Source of the DNA: Lactarius indigo
Lineage: Eukaryota; Basidiomycota; Agaricomycetes; Russulales; Russulaceae
Assembly: GCA_025766275.1 (NCBI GenBank)
Contig: JAFKAC010000165.1
Coordinates: 1 to 64,000, forward strand
Reading direction: 5' to 3'
DNA length: 64,000 nucleotides
Shown here: in pieces, positions 23,055 through 34,501 of the stretch
Position numbering within the stretch: the stretch's first letter is position 1
How the letters are laid out: each line of letters opens with the position of its first letter
Translations under genes and position numbers: made by a program
Notes under the pieces: generated by a model
What the model was told of the DNA's origin: nothing
The model's input: the letters and a program-made list of their open reading frames with translations, nothing else
The model's database searches: none

Positions 23055-24684
23055 ATGGGTCAATACCTATTGAAGAGGACCCTCGTCAAGCACGGAGATT
23101 CCGTCAACGCACTGGCTTTTTCGCATGACGGGGCCTTGTTTGCGAGTGGGGCCGATGACAGCCTTGTTGTTGTCTTCAAGGGTCATGGCAGCGGCCGGGA
23201 GCTTCGTCGGTTCCAGGTTAAAGCGCCTGTAGCAGCGCTGCTTTGGCGATCTTGCTTTGGGTACACTCTGATGGCTGGTGACACGAGCGGCGATGTGCAC
23301 ACAATATGCCTCAGCGATTCTGGACGTGTAAGTGCTTCTTATCGCCGTACTTTCAGTTCTATATACTAGATCTCTTTCACAGGAAAACGAGTATTATCAT
23401 ACCATCAACAACGTTCCTGGCCCGGTCCACTGCATTTCGCAAAGCGGTTCATTACTGGCCGTGAGTTCAGGCAGCGTTGTACAGCTAATCAAGCAGGGAA
23501 CTATCGGTTCGTCGTTTTCTCTTCTATCTTGCAGTTCTGGAAGCGATTGATAGCTACCTGGGAGGTCATCGCCCGACTTCCCGACCCGCCTAAATTCCCA
23601 GAACTGGAAGGAGAGTTGCCGGAACCAATGGCACGATCCCTCCACTTTCTAGGAGTCGACGATGATGCCCTTTTAGTGACGTATTTAGACCATGGTATAG
23701 TGTGAGTGCCCCACTGCACTGAGCTCCATTTATCTTATTGATCGTTGGCGCCATCATACTCTCAACTTAGAGCGTGGAACTTGAAGACTCTAGAAATTAA
23801 TTGGTGCATCCGGCCTCGATCCTGCAAGATGTACGTCCCGCTATCCCGCTCATTTTCGTTTCTAACAGAAGTCAGAGGTTGTTCCGCAGTGTCTCCCAAT
23901 GAGAAGGTCCTTGCCACAACAAATCTCTACGACGGCATAGACTGGTACTCTCTCGACTCCAATCACTTCATGGACGCATCGTTCCAGCACACTACAACTC
24001 ATACGATTTCAGAAAACGTTATTCTTCCCCTGACGTTCGTCCACAATGGCACTGCGGTGTTATCAGGCACATCTACCAGCTGCGCTCGAATTACCAGTTT
24101 GAAGGATCACTCCCTTGCGGAGTTGCTTCAGCATGACGGTGAGTGACAAATAACTTGAACTTGTACGCTTCCTACGATTCTAAGAGAAGCGTTGAACAGC
24201 GGGTGACATTATACAAGCTTTGGTTCGTCCAGTTTGGAATAGTCGCCCAGAGGGCTATGCTACCCTTGGCTTTCAGGCATACTCAAGTACTGGAGATTGT
24301 CGTCAGATTGTAACCGGTGTGTCCGAAAGGGGATCGGAAACTACATTAAGGTACTGGATTCAGCAACGTAGCCCGAAGAGGACAGAAGTGAAGCCAAAAG
24401 CAGCAAAGGACCGAATGATGGAAAGTCTAACTACGCACGTAAGGCATGATAGCTTATGGCGGGCTCGATCGCAGTGGCTAACTTGTACCTGGTAGAGGAT
24501 CGAATTAGCGATTGTCGTCGTGGCCGTCTGCTTATCGTTTTGGTACTTCAGTGTACCGCACACCGATTGGGCCTCTAGTTGGTTTGGCGACAAATTAGTC
24601 TTGCCAATCATTTTCAGACTGCCAGTGGTTGAAGAGTCACGTTTGGACAATGGCCTCTGGGAAAATGAAATTTCTCTGGAATGA
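23055..24684 (+). CDS. WD40-like repeat protein with C-terminal transmembrane segment, eight exons
   Basis: Exons: 23055-23327, 23383-23506, 23554-23701, 23771-23830, 23876-24138, 24200-24222, 24277-24438, 24496-24684. All introns are GT-AG, 45-69 nt, and every join preserves frame, giving about 413 residues. The N-terminal half has WD40-type strands: HGDSVNALAFSHDGALFASGADD, then later SAVSPNEKVLATTNLYDGIDWYS and FVHNGTAVLSGTS. A beta-propeller is therefore likely, usually a protein-interaction scaffold. The last exon encodes a hydrophobic segment (IELAIVVVAVCLSFWYF) about 45 residues before the end, so the protein is probably tail-anchored with the propeller in the cytosol. Exon 6 is only 23 nt. 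The promoter must lie in the 100 bases between the inverted-repeat segment and the ATG. I recall this as a family expanded in Agaricomycetes; its role is unknown. Confidence 0.75.
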
Positions 24685-25838
24685 ACCATCTCTATTTCCC
24701 AGAATCTACGTATTCGCGCAAGTGTTCGCGCCTGTATTTCTTTCTACTTCATACCATAGTTTGCTGATATATCTTGTCCTATGGAACTCATGATGGGAAT
24801 TCGCCTGATCGTTGGGGGTTGACTTTCCCCTTACTACATTCCATGGATTTACAACTAAAGAAAAAGAATGAAGTTCTCTCCTCACATTTCAGACCTCAGA
24901 GAGCGTAGATCCTCCTTTGCGTTCCCCAGCGTGCCGCACTCGCACGCGGCCTTAGAGACTTGAGCACGACGCGTCCTTGACCAAGGCGGCCACCCTTGCG
25001 AAGTTTCGCGTGGCGCAGAAGCGTGCACAGCTGTTTCCGACCCGACCACCCGTTACAGCGTGTTGCCCATTGTTTGCGCTCCCGACCTCGTCACACTCGC
25101 GCGCGGCCTTAGAGATTTGATATGGACGCGTCCGTGACTGCTGCAGACACACCTATGAAATCTTGCGCGGCGCGGAGGCCTGCACAACCGCTTGCGCCAC
25201 TTCACACCAGTGACCAGAGGTAGGAGTGCCCGTGCCGAGGGCCTGACTTGAATTGGGACCACACACAAAGACGAGAGGAAAGTGGCGACAGGAGCGCTGA
25301 GTATATTCATCTAGAAACCAGTAGTTTAAATATAGGGAGTCTAGTAGCTACCAGATAAGTAGAGTTGAGGGTGGTACGGGAGAGAACGAATCGGAAGAGG
25401 ACAAGGAGACGATCGAGACGTGGAATTGAGGGCGTAAGGTACAAGGTGGCGAGACGAGTGGTGAAAGATACAGAGAGATAAGGAACAGAGAGGTCGAGGT
25501 GGTCGGCGTGCACTAAGGTGCAAGGATTAGTATAGTAGAACAAAAGGGTCGACCGTACCTTTGGCAGAGACATGGGGTCAGCGTAACCCAGACAACCGGC
25601 AAGTGGAAGTGACCAAGGAAGCGACACGCAGGACCAGACTTTAGAAGATGCAGCCACTTCCGAAGCGGTGCCTCAGTCATGACTTTTGTAAACGGGTCTC
25701 CCTCTGTCGTTCCCCACTGGCACTTAATTTAATTTTTTTAGAGAGGAATTATCGTGCTATAGCTGTTGATATGCGTACTTATGCCAGGTTATCACGTGGT
25801 GTCTTACTCTGCTTGAGTCTGGATGCGCCACCAGCAAG
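24685..25838. other. Intergenic region with tandem duplication and purine-rich tract
   Basis: No gene supported. It contains the duplication at 24937-25220 and, at about 25330-25640, a purine-rich plus strand (GAGAGAACG, GAAGAGGACAAGG). The latter produces long but compositionally biased minus-strand open frames, which I do not accept as genes. Confidence 0.45.
24937..25220 (+). repeat. Imperfect tandem duplication, period about 157 bp
   Basis: CACTCGCACGCGGCCTTAGA at 24937 recurs as CACTCGCGCGCGGCCTTAGA at 25094. It is followed in both by GACGCGTCC, a TTGCG/TTTCGCG block, a GGCGCRGA block and GCACA. Differences are mostly transitions. Confidence 0.65.
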
Positions 25839-26396
25839 ATGGCAAAGATATCGAGGGAACTCGAATCGAATTGGTCCAAACGACCGATCGACCACGTCAC
25901 CCGATCCACTCGCGACGTTCAGATGGACCTTCAGATCCATCCTGATACGCCATCCCATCCCAATTATCTGTGGAAAAGGTAAGTCAGCGGTTTTGAAAGC
26001 GCAAATGGTGGTGCTCACCCTGGTTACAAGCGGCCCAATGGCCCTTTTCAACCCCCTCCACACCGCCTTGAGGAGTGAGCGCAAGAGCTTGCGAGCAAGT
26101 TTGAATAGCGTAAGTCGTTTGTTTGCGAGAATATGAGGGATGACTCACATTTGGAATCGGTTTAGGAGTAGGGATGGTGGGGTAATTCGATGATGACGCG
26201 AGGTGGCAATCGAGTGCCGGCGTCGACGTGTACTGGGAAAACAAGCACTGGCGTCGACCCGCGCGGGGAGAACGAGCACTGGCGTCGTTTCAGGCTCAAA
26301 ACCGACTTGGGGGCTCGCGTTTCCACGTACGCAGCCCCAGTTCTCGAGAAGCCCGGGCTAGAGATAACAGGATTGGGATATATCCGCAATTGTTAA
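25839..26396 (+). CDS. Small hypothetical protein, three tentative exons
   Basis: Exon 1 25839-25978 opens with ATG and encodes a charged, coding-like segment (ELESNWSKRPIDHVTRS, MDLQIHPDTPSHPNYLWK). A GTAAGT donor and AAG acceptor give a 52-nt intron. Exon 2 26031-26109 encodes a short basic helix (TALRSERKSLRASLNS). A second GTAAGT donor and a TAG acceptor at about 26172 lead to exon 3, ending with TAA at 26394-26396. All joins keep frame for about 148 residues. A short repeat (GAGCACTGGCGTCG and a near copy) occurs inside exon 3. No domain is recognised and the third exon is the weakest part. It may be a chance assembly of good splice sites. Confidence 0.3.
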
Positions 26397-27477
26397 TAAT
26401 ATTGTATTGTCACTGCTATATTTACGTGCACCGCCAGTCAGAATGGTACTTGACTAGATCGATCGCGAGCTGCCCGGTGGAGACGATAAGAAGGGCCATG
26501 GCGATTCGATCTACTTTGCTACCATTTGGGTGTGGGTCTGTTACTACGCACACAATGGAACTGGATGGAATGACACTGTATTTTGGAGCGGCAAGACAGC
26601 CCGTAGGGTACATGCGATCAACTGACGGGCGCTCTATCTACGACGTCGAGTTGGAGAAAATGGGAGTGACGAGAGGGATTGAACGGGACAAATAGAAGGG
26701 GCATTGGACAAACCCATAGGAAGTGAAGATAGGATGACTGGCGCAGACACGAAGGATGGTAAGTTAGACGTCTACATCGATGGAGGTGACAAGGTAGGGA
26801 CGTACGAGTCACGAGCGAAGAACTAGGGCACTATGCCGCACGGCGCTAACCTCCGTAGGCGGTAATGAGTATGATGCGATGCGCGTCCAAGTCAGATAAT
26901 ACAAATGGCGATCCTTGGCAGGACGGAGAGGCGGTCGGAGTGGGGATAGGTGGTGCGGTGAAAGGGTGTGGGCCCAGGTAAGGCTATCAAGTAGCCTTGT
27001 GCGTGTGCCAGAGTGTGTTGATGGGATCGGCAATGAGGACAGAGAACAATGACGTAAAGAGACGGAGACAAGGAGGCAAGAGACAACAAGCAGACAAAGG
27101 TAAGATAGAGAACGACGATGTAATAGGACGGAGACAAGGTGGCGGGAGACAAGTAGCAGGGCGGCCGAGGTAAGCTGCAGCAGTCCATGCAGCGAAAACG
27201 AAAAAGGCAAGTCGAGGGGACAATGGATATACAGTAATCGATTAACGGAGTCGTTTTATGATACGTCACAATGTAATTACATGAACTTCCTTTTTTTATT
27301 TAGCGTTGCTGCTTTCCACGGGGGTTTTGGGGTCGATGTTGGCAAGCGTAGTGTCGGGGTCAATATCTCGATCGCTTGTCGCAAGCCCTTTTGACGATTT
27401 CGATGGCTTCCGTAGTCAAGTTGTCGCCAGAGGGTTGCCAGTACATTGTAGAACCAGAGAACGGCGCAGGCGCAGAT
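26397..27477. other. Intergenic region with purine-rich repeats
   Basis: No gene supported. Long minus-strand frames at 26809-27269 are Leu/Ser/Pro/Thr-rich artefacts of a purine-rich plus strand. The 27041-27160 duplication lies inside. Confidence 0.45.
27041..27160 (+). repeat. Tandem repeat, two units of about 70 bp
   Basis: GAGAAC...GATGTAA/GACGTAA followed by GACGGAGACAAGG and GGGAGACAA/GCAAGAGACAA and AGCAG occurs twice in succession, starting near 27041 and 27110. Purine-rich on the plus strand. Confidence 0.55.
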
Positions 27478-28530
27478 TCACGTCTGTGATGCGAGTGGCT
27501 GGATGTGACTTAACTGTACAGTAGCCAGGTCCAATGAGAGCCCTCCTCTTCGTCGATGGATGATTGGGAGACTTGCGCGAACTCGGGGGACTTGAAAATG
27601 AGATCTGTGCAATGAGTATTCGTTAACATTGTTCCGGGTCCAGAATTTGCGACGTACCGTCCTTGCGCTTCGACTCTGGTAAGGCGAGCCCGTTGTTGCT
27701 AATGATCCAGTCCTGGAGCTCCAAGGCTTGAAGAGTCCTGAGCGACGCAGCATCTGCGCGAGCATCCTAGAGGTTATGGGTGAACTGGAGTTCACGATCA
27801 AAGGCCGACTCACCTCGTCTAATGCCACTAAAGCTGGTAGAGTCGGTTCCCGTGTACCTCGGATATGTTGCTTGCAGTGACAACGTCTGTGATAGGGGCA
27901 GACCGTTTGGGAGACGGCGACAGTCGCGATAGTAAGGGGTGTAGGAATTGTTGGGACGCGAGGACGAATGGTTCTCTAGAAAATTTCGTGTTTAAAACCT
28001 GGAGAAGGTGTGAACACATACCAGCGCCGACCCAGCGATTCTCAAGACATTTTCAAAGTAGACGTCGTCCTCGGAGAGCCTGCATCCGCGCACATCGACC
28101 ACGCTTCCTGGCACGTCTTGATGGTGGCTGCCACTAGTTTGAAGGCAGTGACAACACTGCCAATGTCCTGCCAGCTGGTTAGCGAGGACGACAAGCTGGC
28201 ACCACCTGCCGTGAACTTAATGTCCCCAACTTTGACACGTGTCCTCATCGATGTCTGGTGAACCCGGGTCGGTGAATTGAGATCGCTCCGAGTCGAGGAG
28301 CGTCGACGGAGTCTTGGAGATCGGTGGGAGGCTTGCGCGAAAATAGATGTACAGTTAAGGGGTCGACAGACTCGACACCGGAGCGCAACATTGAGCCCGA
28401 CATATCACCCGAGGTCAGTGCCAACGGTCGAGCGTCATCCAGAAGAGCCGATTGGACACTGAACGTTGACCTCCTAGCATGCGTCGGGTGTCCATGTCCG
28501 CTCCAGGTTCGTCGTCTGACTGCCAAACGA
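27478..28530 (-). pseudogene. Repeated gene family, decayed copy 2
   Basis: Read leftward, this resembles copy 1 at 21298-22006. It encodes PSTLLDSERSQFTDPGSPDIDED in one frame near 28320-28260. It then shifts frame to a block with FTAGGASLSSS, WQDIGSVVTAFKLVAATIK and CQEAWSMC at 28248-28042. A few codons that keep the GWGH part of copy 1 are missing or altered, which accounts for the shift. Further left, open stretches at 28019-27828 and 27828-27478 align weakly with the region after VYLKK in copy 1, with a possible GTATGT donor near 28024. The two copies diverge substantially. This copy is probably dead. Confidence 0.5.
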
Positions 28531-28980
28531 CTCTCGTCGGATTGTCTGCGACCTCCGGACCGCGGCGACAGACTCCGACTACTCTCCGACTTCTGAACAG
28601 GACATGTGACTCGATATCGAGAGTCTCGATGTTATTGAGTCACGATGTCACGACATCGGGTCTCGTGTCGGATATTTTCTCAGTGAAGCACTTGAATATA
28701 TTTGAATAATATTGAAAATATTTTTCACAATATCTTTAAGATAGATTATCCATACTCATTGTCAATTACTTTGATGGGCACATGGGAATCATATGATTGG
28801 ATTCATTGTGAATGTAATTAGTGTGTATCAAGTACTTTCATCCTAAACTCATTGCTGACTATATTATGAATGTAATCATGATGTTTTGTGCACTTATTTT
28901 TGAAACACTTTTGGAATATGTTTTCTATTAAATTAGCATGAAAGCCACCTTAACATCTTAAAATGCCCACAGTGTGGGTT
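28531..28980. other. AT-rich junction before element M1
   Basis: 28590-28680 has overlapping short repeats of TCGATATCGA/GTCACGATGTCACGACATCG type. 28690-28960 is strongly AT-rich, with ATTGAAAATATT-like words. Neither the M1 LTR nor another terminal repeat is visible, so M1 appears truncated at its 3' end near here. Confidence 0.45.
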
Positions 28981-28989
28981 GGCAAGTCG

Positions 28990-29943
28990 TCCTAGTGCCT
29001 TATCGATGTCAGTGCGGGCAGGGTGATCGGGTCAAAAGACGTTGATGAATTCCTTTTCCAGGATCCATGGCTGTATATCTGGACGCAGTTTCGCCGTTAG
29101 TTTGGCGTAGTAGTACGGTTTACTGCGTCCTTCAGTAGCGACGACGATGGGCTGTCCATGTGCATTAATGACAAACTGCAAATACGCTGTGTTTTGTCGT
29201 TCCCCATTGGAATAGGGGATTTTGACCTGGTAAGGATGTTTGGGTAAGACCTTCTGCCAGTTGCCGGGAGGTGGTGAGTTGTCTGTGACTGGTCATGCTG
29301 GCAAGGGATGGATGGGGTGCGAGTTTGCCTGTACAGCAATTTTCTCTAACGCTTCCCTGTGGAGGCATTGCTGATGTCGCTGTTTAGCCTGTGAGTGACG
29401 GTAATGGTTTCTGTCGTCGCCGATATGTGTGCTCAGCCCCCACATGTTCTCGTGTGAGTGCGAGCACGGCAAGTTCAATAGGGCGTTGTAAGAGGGTCCC
29501 ACCTTTGCCCATTCGTTAACTTCTTGGTCGATTTGTCAATTGACGTTGTCCGGGAGGTCTTGAGTGGCGATGATTGGGAACTGAGGGGGATGTCGGTCCA
29601 TCGTGAAGCTGATGTGGTTGATCTTCATCTGTACCTTGTTCTTATAACATTGTATCAATTCGGGGGCATGTATGTTGGTGACCGGTTCCCAGCTATTGTG
29701 AGCTGCAGAAAAACCTTTCCATCTTACCAAATATTGTGGTGTCTTCTTTTGTCCATACGTTCAGTGGTCAAGAAGGTCTTCTACCTCCCATTCAAGTTCG
29801 CTGTCTATTAATTCTGGTGGCGGATGTACTTCTTTCTTATTGTTTATGACAGTTTTGCAATAGGGGGTAAGCAGGCCTGCATGGACGACGTCGTGTATCT
29901 TCCAATGTTCCGGAAGTTGAAGATGATAAGCCATATCCGACAC
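28990..29943 (-). pseudogene. M1 Pol C-terminus with chromodomain
   Basis: PEHWKIHDVVHAGLL at about 29910-29870 is the usual segment before the chromodomain in Tf1/sushi-type integrases. The domain follows: WEVEDLLDH, a TGA, then QYLVRWKGFSAAHNSWEP at about 29735-29680. The in-frame TGA sits where CGA (Arg) would read through. Chromodomains of this class direct integration to modified histones. A further tail to about 28990 is in the same frame set but carries several stops (near 29520, 29298 and 29037) and includes INAHGQPIVVATEGRSKPYYY. Degenerate. Confidence 0.7.
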
Positions 29944-30339
29944 TCGTTGGGAAACGATAAAGGGTCCATATCGGTGTGGTGATAGTTTGGCAGATGGATG
30001 CGTAGTTCTGATATTTGTGGCGTCCAGCCATACTTTATCGCCTATCCAATAAGGCTGATGTCATGGGGATTCCGTGACCCATTGTAGTTGAGTTGCTCTC
30101 ATAGCGGCCTGTGCATTTGCTCGTGCTTCTACTAATTCTGCTAATTGTTGGTCTGCCGTAGGGGATTGTGTGGGTGTCTTTGGCTGGTGGACAGTGGGTA
30201 CAAAACCCATGATTAGCTAGAAAGGTGTTTTCCGAGTAGTTTCAAAAGGCCAGGCATTCGTGGCATACTGTGCGATGGGCAGCATCAATGCCCATTGGTC
30301 CTGCTGATAATTAGCATAAATCCTCAGATACTGTTCCAG

Positions 30340-30890
30340 TTTTTGGTTAGTTCATTCTGATTGTCCATTGGTGCGAGGGTGATATGCTGAACTAATGTTT
30401 TGCTGTATTCCTAAGGCAGAGCATAGGTTTTTCACTAATGAGGCTGTGAAGCACGGATCGCGGTTGGATATGATTTTATCTGGTAGGCCATAGTGTGGCA
30501 GGACATGGCAAGCATAGGCTTGTGCTGTTTCCTCCGTGCTGAATTTCTCTTTCCAAGGGATGAATATATTAGCTTTGGAACATCCTTGGTCTGTGATAGT
30601 TAGAATTGCATCAAAGTCGTGGGACTTTGGAAGTTTCACGATGAAATTGAGTGCTATTGTTTTGAAAGGTAGGGGCATTCCATCTGGATAGATGGGTGAC
30701 AATGGTACACATGGTCTATTGTTGAGGGTTTTGTTGGCTTGACATGTGATGCAGCCTTGGACATAATCAATCACATCGTTTTTCATGGCTGGCTACCAGT
30801 AGTGTTTCTGTATGGATGTTAGTGTGTTGGACTGTCCTGGGTGTCCTGCGGTTGGGAGGTTGTGAAACGACCGGATCACCCCCCTCCTTA
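30340..30890 (-). pseudogene. M1 integrase core
   Basis: GHPGQSNTLTSIQKHYW near 30850, then a TAG in place of Trp, then CITCQANK gives the HHCC zinc-binding region. The catalytic core has ALNFIVKLPKSHDFDAILTITD (first Asp), IISNRDPCFTA (second Asp position) and IQQNISSAYHPRTNGQSE (Glu). A stop follows the Glu. The domain order and motif spacing are normal for Ty3 integrase, but the stops make this copy inactive. Confidence 0.75.
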
Positions 30891-30963
30891 AGGAGGTGTC
30901 ATCCACAATCACTAGTCAACCGAGGTAAAAGTAAAGACCCGCAGAGTTGCGCGAGAGCGGCAG

Positions 30964-32688
30964 TCAAATATCGGAAAAGAAAGAGGGGTGAGTCTGTTGA
31001 GCGGTGCGACATTGATTGTCAAGTGTTGTAATGTGGACGGCATTAGCAAAGAAGGATGGGGGAAGCACTGTGACATGTTGATTGTCAGGGTCGGTAGGGA
31101 CAAGGCCAGGATGGTGCGAAAGGGTGTCTGTGTGAAGGGTAGGACCCAGGACGTGTTTAAGGACGATATTATAATCTGTGAGGATGTTGACCAGGCGGGC
31201 GACATGACGATTGATGTTCTGAGGGGCATGGTAATGGAGTAAGTTCTGATGGTCAATGAGGACCGTTACAGGGTGTTGTGCAGCTACTAATAAATGACGC
31301 CAATGTTCAAGTCCGTGAATGAGTGCGAGGAGTTTGCAGTCATATACATCGTAGTTGCATTCCGTGGAGTTTAAGGATTGGGAAAAATAACCCACGACTT
31401 GGGATTTATTTCGTCCATTAAGTTGAGAAAGTATAGCCCCAATGGCGTATAGCGATGCATCCGTCTGTAATTGGAAGGGCAAAGATATGTCTGGCTGTCG
31501 GAGGGCAGGTTGAGAGCACGCAATCGTAATGAGCATATTCAGCGCTTCGGTGCATTCTGTGGTCCATATGAAAGGGACATCCTTTCGTAATAAGTGAGTG
31601 AGTGGTTGTGCAAGCTTGGTGTAATGCGGGATGAAAGGTCGTTGATAACCCAATACACCCAGTGTGCTGCATAGTTGGCGTAGGTTGGTCAACGTGCGTG
31701 GCCAGTCACAAAGACCTGAGACTTTGTCATTACCCATCTGTATGGTTCCGTCGGTGATAGTCATGCCTAGGTAGTCAATTGTCGTTTGCTCGAACACGCA
31801 TTTGGAAAGTTTCAAGAAGTAACTTTTGTCAAGGAGCGTCTGTAGTACTTGTCCAACAATGGATCAATGGTGCTGGACATCATTTGTAGTGGCGATCAAG
31901 ATATCGTCCATGTATATGAAGAGTTCCACCAGGTGTTTGATGAGTAGCATGTGGAAGATTCGATTCATTGCACGAACAAATGTGGCTGGAGAGTTTGTTA
32001 AACCAAAGTACATTACCATGGGTTTGAAAAGACCTCTTGGCATCTTGAATGCTGCCTTCCACTGATCTCCGTCGTGGATGTGGATGTTGTTGTAACCCCA
32101 GCATATGTCGAACTTGGTGAACAGAGTTTTATCTGCGAGCTGGTCTAATAGATTAGAGATCAGAGGTATTGGATACATATCCTTCAACGTTATCTGATTT
32201 AGTGGTTTGTAATCTTGTACCGGTCTCAGTTTGCCGTCCTTTTTCTTGAGGAAGAAGAACAATGAGGCATAAGGGGATTTTGATTCGCAAATGTACCCTT
32301 TCTCAAGATGTTTGCATAGGAACTCATCCAAATGTTCCAACTCTTTTGTGTTCAGGGGGTAGATTTTACATTTCAATGTTGGCGGGGCATTGGGAAGAAG
32401 GTTGATCACATGATCATCTTCCCATTGGGGAGGAAATCTTTTTGCGGCATCTTCTGAGAAAACGGTTGCCCATGGTTTGTAATGTTCAGGTAACTCACTG
32501 TTGTCCTGCCAATCCTTTTCAGCCATTTGTTGAGCGACAGTCGCAATGGAATTGGTGCGTTCGATTGTGATCTGTTGTTGTTCCCCTTCGATCTGATTTG
32601 TGGCCCAGTTGATATGCAGATTTGTTTCTCTGAACCAGGGGTGTCCGAGTATCATATGTGGTCGTCCTAGGTGCGTGATGTACAGCAT
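30964..32688 (-). pseudogene. M1 reverse transcriptase and RNase H
   Basis: Reverse transcriptase motifs read leftward: FFFLKKKDGKLRPVQDYKPLN, FTKFDICWGYNN (Cys where Arg is usual), FGLTNSPATF and YMDDI (31914-31903). A TGA near 31862 follows VQHH. The frame continues with LDYLGM-type thumb sequence, then RNase H-like QTDASLYAIGAILSQ, YDVYDCKLLALIHGLEHWRHLL and LIDHQNLLHY. The second catalytic Glu of RNase H (DxE) appears as Lys in DCKLLAL. Degenerate, minus strand, same frame as the integrase. Confidence 0.8.
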
Positions 32689-32733
32689 AGTTTCGTACAG
32701 CTGTGATCCCCATCGGATGGAGGCTCGGCATGC

Positions 32734-34023
32734 TCAATTTATACTGCTGTTCTCGTTGGGGGTTCCATTGACATTGTATACCAGTCTGCTTGGGACGGGG
32801 ATTGCTTGTAATTTGAATTTTTCAACGCAGGCTTCATCAATGAAATTGTCGGATGCCCCAGAGTCAATCAGGGTTGTCAAGGTTCGGCCTGTGCCAATGA
32901 TGGGCATTTCTATTGTGAGTGTGTCGTCAGTCGTACTTTGGATGGCATTGATTGTGGTGTCTTTGTTATCTTCATCAAGATTGGCTTCCATTAAGAGTTG
33001 TGAAATCATATTTTTCCTTTCCGTGGAGGTCAAACCTAGGATTCCTGTCATCAGAGATTCCGTGGTTGGGGGCGTGGGTATTTCGTTTGTTGGAGGGACT
33101 GGTGTGGTAATCTTGTTGATGCATGCGGCTGGTCGTTTATTTGGACAATTGCGGGACAGATGCCCCGTTTTCTTGCAACAAAAACACAGTCCTTCTTTTT
33201 GACATTGTTCGATTTCTGCCAGTTCCTGTGGTGTGCATGTCCAGGGAACGTACGTCTGTGCCGCATCTACTTCCATCAGTACAACTTGGTCGTTTTTACT
33301 GACAAGTTTTGGTCGTGTTGTCTGAACTGGTAGGTTTGTAGGTTTTCCGATACTGGTGATGCAGTTAGTGTTTGTTTGATATCGCTGAACCTCTTCTCGT
33401 GTGGCTTCTTTCCAATCGTCCATGGTCACTGGCATTTTGTTTCTCTTGAAACAGGATACTAATAGACCCTTTCTCAGACCTCTATGGAAAAGGTCAACTG
33501 TGCCTTTGGCTGTTAAGTCCCAATTGGCGGCTTCGGCTAATTGTTCGAACGTTGCAATATATTTGTTGATATCGTCACCCTTCATGGTGAGTGCCATAAG
33601 TTTTGCATACATGTTTTGTTGGCTCAGAGTGTCTGTCCAGGCCCGCTCGAAATCTGCAACAAACTCTTTCCACAGTGTCTCACTGGTTTCCGGTACGGGG
33701 TTAGTTGTGTTGTTGATTTTGGCCTCTAATTTTTGATCTTGACTTTGATTCCAGCTTTTGACAGCTGGCCCACGAATCAGAGTAAGTGCTAAGGCGACTC
33801 ATTGGTACGGGCTGACCATGCACTCATTAGTCCTGTTGACGTGTCGGAACCGATTGAATTCGTGCAAAAATTGTCGACTGCATGCTCAATTACCATCAAA
33901 AAATGAAGGTGCCACCCCCTGTAAGGGACCCGTTGTTGTCCCTGAAGTACCACTGCTTCCACTTCCACTAGCCATTGGTGTACTGGAGGGAGTTGTTGTG
34001 GGGATAATAAATGGTACGGGTGC
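32734..34023 (-). pseudogene. M1 Gag core, zinc knuckle and aspartic protease
   Basis: Starting at the A2 insertion point, the frame gives MASGSGSSGTSG, SFFDGN with a TGA, and a capsid-like core (LWKEFVADFERAW, ATFEQLAEAANWDL, VDLFHRGLRKGLL). A CCHC knuckle (CFCCKKTGHLSRNC) is at 33186-33145. The retroviral-type protease signature TLIDSGASDNFID is at about 32875-32835. A TGA at 32736-32734 interrupts the run into reverse transcriptase. Stops near 33890 and 33800 are TGA where the family would have Arg. Confidence 0.75.
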
Positions 34024-34028
34024 TGGTT

Positions 34029-34482
34029 TGTTATGGTCGCGCGCATTGAACCCTTACTGTACCGGTTGTGGCTACGGCGGTAAGGTAGATTAGTCACGGA
34101 CTCGGGGTTTACGATCGGTGTTAGGAGTTGAAGGATGACTCAATCCTAGTACAGGTAGTAGTAGTATTAGGATTGCGCTACTTACGCGATACGTTGGACG
34201 CTACTTTACTGTGACTCATAGCAGCGCTTGAAAGCCTGCTCCTCTTGTATTTAAGATAGCTGCAGAAGACCAAGAAACGCCATCTTGGTCTTCTTCAATC
34301 ATCACTTCTTGTACTCCTCCTTTCGCTCTTGTTACTACTCTGTCAGAGTAGAGTATCACCAAGATCCTAGTGTCTTCGTACATCTAGAAGTTGCCTTCGT
34401 GCCATACGCCTTTGGCGTGATTAGCTAAGTTACAGTTGCCTTTAACGAGCTCAAGTCGAGCTAACGTCGTGACGGCGTTACA
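34029..34482 (+). repeat. A2 5' LTR
   Basis: TGTTATGGTC...GGCGTTACA. TATA-like TATTTAAG at 34248-34255; predicted start at about 34282 (ATCTTGGTCTT), inside an inverted repeat of AAGACCAAGA and TCTTGGTCTT. Confidence 0.9.
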
Positions 34483-34484
34483 TT

Positions 34485-34495
34485 AAGACCAAGAT
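34485..34495 (+). promoter_or_regulatory. A2 self-complementary primer-binding site
   Basis: AAGACCAAGAT, two bases after the LTR, pairs exactly with ATCTTGGTCTT at 34282-34292, the predicted first bases of the transcript 34 nt after the TATA box start. Confidence 0.75.
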
Positions 34496-34501
34496 ACCAT
34501 T

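Noticed and set aside
26809..27269. Minus-strand Leu/Ser/Pro-rich frames
   Set aside because: Composition follows a purine-rich tandem repeat on the plus strand; no start, splice or family support.
32600..33736. Plus-strand frames over M1
   Set aside because: Antisense shadows of the M1 protease, zinc knuckle and Gag.
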